A stretch of 8,840 bases of DNA from an uncultured Helicobacteraceae bacterium (GTDB lineage Bacteria > Campylobacterota > Campylobacteria > Campylobacterales > Sulfurimonadaceae): contig CAIUZU010000103.1 in assembly GCA_903903705.1 (NCBI GenBank), positions 1 through 8,840 of the forward strand, in the 5' to 3' direction. Below, one piece after another: positions 6,633-8,840 of the stretch. A program made the translations under genes and the position numbers. Each line of letters starts with the position of its first letter. Within the stretch, counting starts at the first letter, position 1. The notes under the pieces were generated by a model that was given only the letters and a program-made list of their open reading frames with translations, was not told the DNA's origin and searched no databases.

Positions 6633-7754
6633 TTGTCTAATTTGACACTTATTTTGCTTGCGGCCGGCAGTTCAACACGTTTTGGGCTGGATGTTAAAAA
6701 GCAATGGCTTAGGGTTGGAACAGAGCCTTTGTGGTATTTTGTAGCTCAAAAATTTGAAAAAACAGATTACTTTAAAAAAATTATCATAACTTCGTCACTT
6801 GATGAGATTGAATTTATGAAAAATTATGCTGATTTTACTTTTGTAGAGGGCGGAGCAACAAGACAGGCTTCTTTGAAAAACTCTCTTTGTGAAGTAGATA
6901 CAGAGTATGTTTTAGTAAGCGACATTGCCCGTTCATGTGTAAGCGAAGAGTTTTTAAACGAAATAGTCTCTCATATCGGCAAAAGCGACTGTGTAGTTCC
7001 ATATCTAAAAGTCCATGACACTGTTGTATATGATGGTGTAACGATTGACAGAGATAAGGTAAAGATGATTCAAACACCTCAACTCTCTCGTACATCTGCA
7101 CTTAAAAGTGCTCTTGAGCAGAAAGATGAGTTTACCGATGAGAGCAGCGCCATAGTTGCAAACGGAGGCAAAAGAGAGTTTATCTTAGGTGAGAACGATG
7201 CTCACAAAATAACCCGTATTGATGATTTGAAAAAATTATCGTGTCTTACTCCACCATCAAACGACACACTTAGCGGAGTAGGTTTTGATGTACATGCATT
7301 TGATGATAAAGGTGAAATGTATCTTGGCGGCATAAGAATAGAGTCTGATTACGGTTTTAAAGCGCACAGTGACGGAGATGTAGCAATACATGCTCTAGTT
7401 GACGCACTTCTTGGAGCTGCAGGAATGGGAGATATAGGAATGATGTTCCCCGACAATGATGATGCCTACAAAGGCATAGATTCAAAAGAGCTGCTTAAGA
7501 GAGTCGTTACAAAACTTCGCCATTTAGGCTTTGTTATTGTTAACATAGATCTAACCATAGCGGCCGAGAAACCGAGAATCGGCAACTATAAAATTGCTAT
7601 GAGAAAAACGCTTAGTTCCATTTTAAGCATTGAGAGCTCAAGGGTAAACATAAAAGCTACAACAACTGAAAAACTCGGCTTTATAGGCAGAGGTGAAGGT
7701 GTTGGAGTTATTGCTAATGCAAATTTAAAATATTTTGACTGGATGAAAATTTGA
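6633..7754 (+). CDS. ispDF: Bifunctional IspD-IspF (MEP cytidylyltransferase / MEcPP synthase)
   Basis: One 373-aa protein carries two non-consecutive steps of the MEP isoprenoid pathway. The N-terminal IspD half (about 1-205) joins CTP and 2-C-methylerythritol 4-phosphate: LLAAGSSTRFG (8-18) with K23 and Q24 for CTP, VEGGATRQ (71-78), IQTPQ (146-150), TDESSAI (168-174) and HKITR (191-195). The IspF half (about 213-373) makes the cyclic diphosphate: GVGFDVHAF (215-223) with zinc ligands D219 and H221, AHSDGDVAIHALVDALLGA (244-262) with H253, FPDND (272-276), and TTTEKLGFIGRGEG (343-356). In IspD the usual HDAARP loop reads SDIARS (96-101), a mild departure. The fused form is typical of Campylobacterota and some alphaproteobacteria. 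Translation starts at TTG. The stop overlaps the next start by four bases (TTGA), suggesting translational coupling to the regulator. Confidence 0.97.
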   Translation: MSNLTLILLAAGSSTRFGLDVKKQWLRVGTEPLWYFVAQKFEKTDYFKKIIITSSLDEIEFMKNYADFTFVEGGATRQASLKNSLCEVDTEYVLVSDIARSCVSEEFLNEIVSHIGKSDCVVPYLKVHDTVVYDGVTIDRDKVKMIQTPQLSRTSALKSALEQKDEFTDESSAIVANGGKREFILGENDAHKITRIDDLKKLSCLTPPSNDTLSGVGFDVHAFDDKGEMYLGGIRIESDYGFKAHSDGDVAIHALVDALLGAAGMGDIGMMFPDNDDAYKGIDSKELLKRVVTKLRHLGFVIVNIDLTIAAEKPRIGNYKIAMRKTLSSILSIESSRVNIKATTTEKLGFIGRGEGVGVIANANLKYFDWMKI

Positions 7755-8638
7755 GAATACTAATTATAGAAAACGAAGTTTATTTGGCACAAAGCATCGC
7801 TACAAAACTGAGCGAGCTAGGTCATATATGTGAAATGTGTACATCAACAAGAGATGCCATAAAAAGCAATGTTTATGATGTTGTTCTGCTCTCAACAAAC
7901 ATAAATGGTCAAGATTTTAGCCCTGTTATAGAGACATTTAAAAAATCTATTATTATCTTAATGGTTTCATACATCAGCAACGATACGGTTTCTAAACCAC
8001 TCTCCGCAGGTGCAAAAGATTATATTTTAAAACCTTTTATGATTGAAGAGCTGATTAGAAAGATCAATCACTATCAAGATTATGAGAAGCTAAAAAAGAG
8101 AAATGAGGCGTATGACAAATATCTTACGCATACATTTTCGTCTCTAAGCGGTGAGCATAACTTTGACAACTTGGAACTTCCTGTTTTCATCTCATCTTCA
8201 TATCAAAAACATGCCGACTCATTTGCGTTTGAGTATGCAAAAAAGAAAAATCTCCCCCTTCATTTTATAACTCTTAGCGATATAAAGGCGATGAGCGAGA
8301 TAGAGTCTATCACTGAAAATTCACTTATTTACATCATAGATCTTCAGATTCTTAAAAAAAGCGAAAGAAAAGCTCTCTACACACTACTTGAAAACAAAAA
8401 AGCCATAGTTTGCAGTACAGATAAAATAGAAGATGACGAGTATGAGATCATAGATATTAAGAGTGAAAGCAACATCTTTGATCAAGGCGAGATTCTTCCG
8501 ATAGAAGATTATGTTAAATATATTGTTTTAAATTATCAACATAAATTTCCGGATACGGAACTCTCAAAAAAGCTGGGAATCAGCCGTAAAAGTTTATGGG
8601 AAAAAAGAAAGAAGTATGACATTGTTAAGAAAAAATAA
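7751..8638 (+). CDS. HP1021-type atypical (orphan) response regulator
   Basis: The protein (295 aa) has a receiver-like domain (1 to about 105), a middle region (about 140-235) and a C-terminal Fis/NtrC-type helix-turn-helix (about 256-292, with ELSKKLGISRKSLWEKRK). The receiver cannot be phosphorylated in the normal way: the phosphoacceptor Asp is S48 (YDVVLLSTN) and the acidic pair is E7-N8, although S73 and K94 (LKPF) are kept. The middle region has no Walker A or GAFTGA, but parts line up with NtrC AAA+ domains: IYIIDLQILKK like the Walker B strand and CSTD like sensor I. Position after ispDF and before an ATP-sulfurylase-like gene matches Cj1608 of C. jejuni; HP1021 of H. pylori is the studied relative, an orphan regulator acting on oriC and many promoters. 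No histidine kinase is adjacent. It starts with TTG, overlapping the ispDF stop; SD-like GGATG lies five bases ahead. Family assignment rests on recalled homology and synteny. Confidence 0.88.
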   Translation: MRILIIENEVYLAQSIATKLSELGHICEMCTSTRDAIKSNVYDVVLLSTNINGQDFSPVIETFKKSIIILMVSYISNDTVSKPLSAGAKDYILKPFMIEELIRKINHYQDYEKLKKRNEAYDKYLTHTFSSLSGEHNFDNLELPVFISSSYQKHADSFAFEYAKKKNLPLHFITLSDIKAMSEIESITENSLIYIIDLQILKKSERKALYTLLENKKAIVCSTDKIEDDEYEIIDIKSESNIFDQGEILPIEDYVKYIVLNYQHKFPDTELSKKLGISRKSLWEKRKKYDIVKKK

Positions 8639-8840
8639 AACACTGCTTATCGACAAAGAAGCGGCATCTGCACTTGAACTTTTAAAAGACGGACTACTCT
8701 CTCCGGTAGAATCTTTGATGAATGAAGAACAGAGCAGAAGCGTTCTTCAAACAGGGCTAATTGATGGCAAATCTTTCCCTTTTCCTTTTATTTTGGCCCC
8801 ATCTGGAAAGGTAAATGCCGAAGTGTTGTCTTCGCTTGAA
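8616..8840 (+). CDS. ATP-sulfurylase-like protein (N-terminal part), cut by window edge
   Basis: The frame is open from ATG at 8616 to the right edge, 75 codons, overlapping the end of the regulator gene by 23 bases. The visible part (MTLLRKNKTLLIDKEA at its start) contains ELLKDGLLSPVESLMNEEQS and then LIDGKSFPFPFIL, which follows the PUA-like N-terminal domain of ATP sulfurylase, where the pattern is a Gly-x-Phe/Leu-Ser-Pro-Leu-x-Gly-Phe-Met-like segment followed by a DG-x-x-x-P-x-P-I strand. Catalytic motifs of sulfate adenylyltransferase would lie beyond the window and are not seen, so activity cannot be judged. In C. jejuni the matching gene after the HP1021 homologue (Cj1609) is also annotated as a putative sulfate adenylyltransferase. 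The RBS is weak (GAAAGAAG); translation is probably coupled to the upstream gene. A TTG two codons later is a less likely start. Confidence 0.7.
   Translation, partial: MTLLRKNKTLLIDKEAASALELLKDGLLSPVESLMNEEQSRSVLQTGLIDGKSFPFPFILAPSGKVNAEVLSSLE

Overview
The window reads like a chromosomal segment from a Campylobacterota (Epsilonproteobacteria) member, most plausibly a Sulfurimonas-like organism. The evidence is an AT-rich sequence, an IspD-IspF fusion directly followed by an HP1021-type atypical response regulator and then an ATP-sulfurylase-like gene (from memory the same order as Cj1607-Cj1608-Cj1609 of Campylobacter jejuni), and a mrp gene nearby, as Cj1606c is in C. jejuni. The genus is an inference; the class-level placement is much firmer. 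Almost all of the sequence is ordinary core metabolism. I see no mobile element, CRISPR array, tRNA or rRNA.

Layout from left to right: (1) the 3' part of glmS (+), cut by the left edge, making glucosamine-6-phosphate; (2) a membrane diguanylate cyclase (+) with a periplasmic CXXCH haem-c motif and a cytoplasmic cysteine-rich GAF-like domain, so probably a redox or gas sensor feeding c-di-GMP; (3) a 185-bp gap between convergent genes, packed with inverted repeats; (4) mrp/apbC (-) and thiC (-), probably one transcription unit with thiC first; (5) a 174-bp divergent promoter region; (6) the + strand operon ispDF - HP1021-like regulator - ATP-sulfurylase-like gene, whose coding regions overlap and whose last gene runs off the right edge.

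Functional links: thiC encodes a [4Fe-4S] radical-SAM enzyme of thiamine pyrimidine synthesis, and Mrp/ApbC is the Fe-S carrier ATPase genetically tied to ThiC activity in Salmonella, so their pairing makes sense. This Mrp, however, lacks the usual CXXC cluster ligands. The + operon joins isoprenoid precursor synthesis to a regulator whose receiver domain has lost its phosphoacceptor Asp and whose middle region looks like the worn-down remnant of an NtrC-type AAA+ domain. No clearly new multi-gene system is present. The points most worth following are the cysteine-poor Mrp, the degenerate NtrC-like regulator, the double-redox-motif diguanylate cyclase and the hairpin cluster between the convergent genes.
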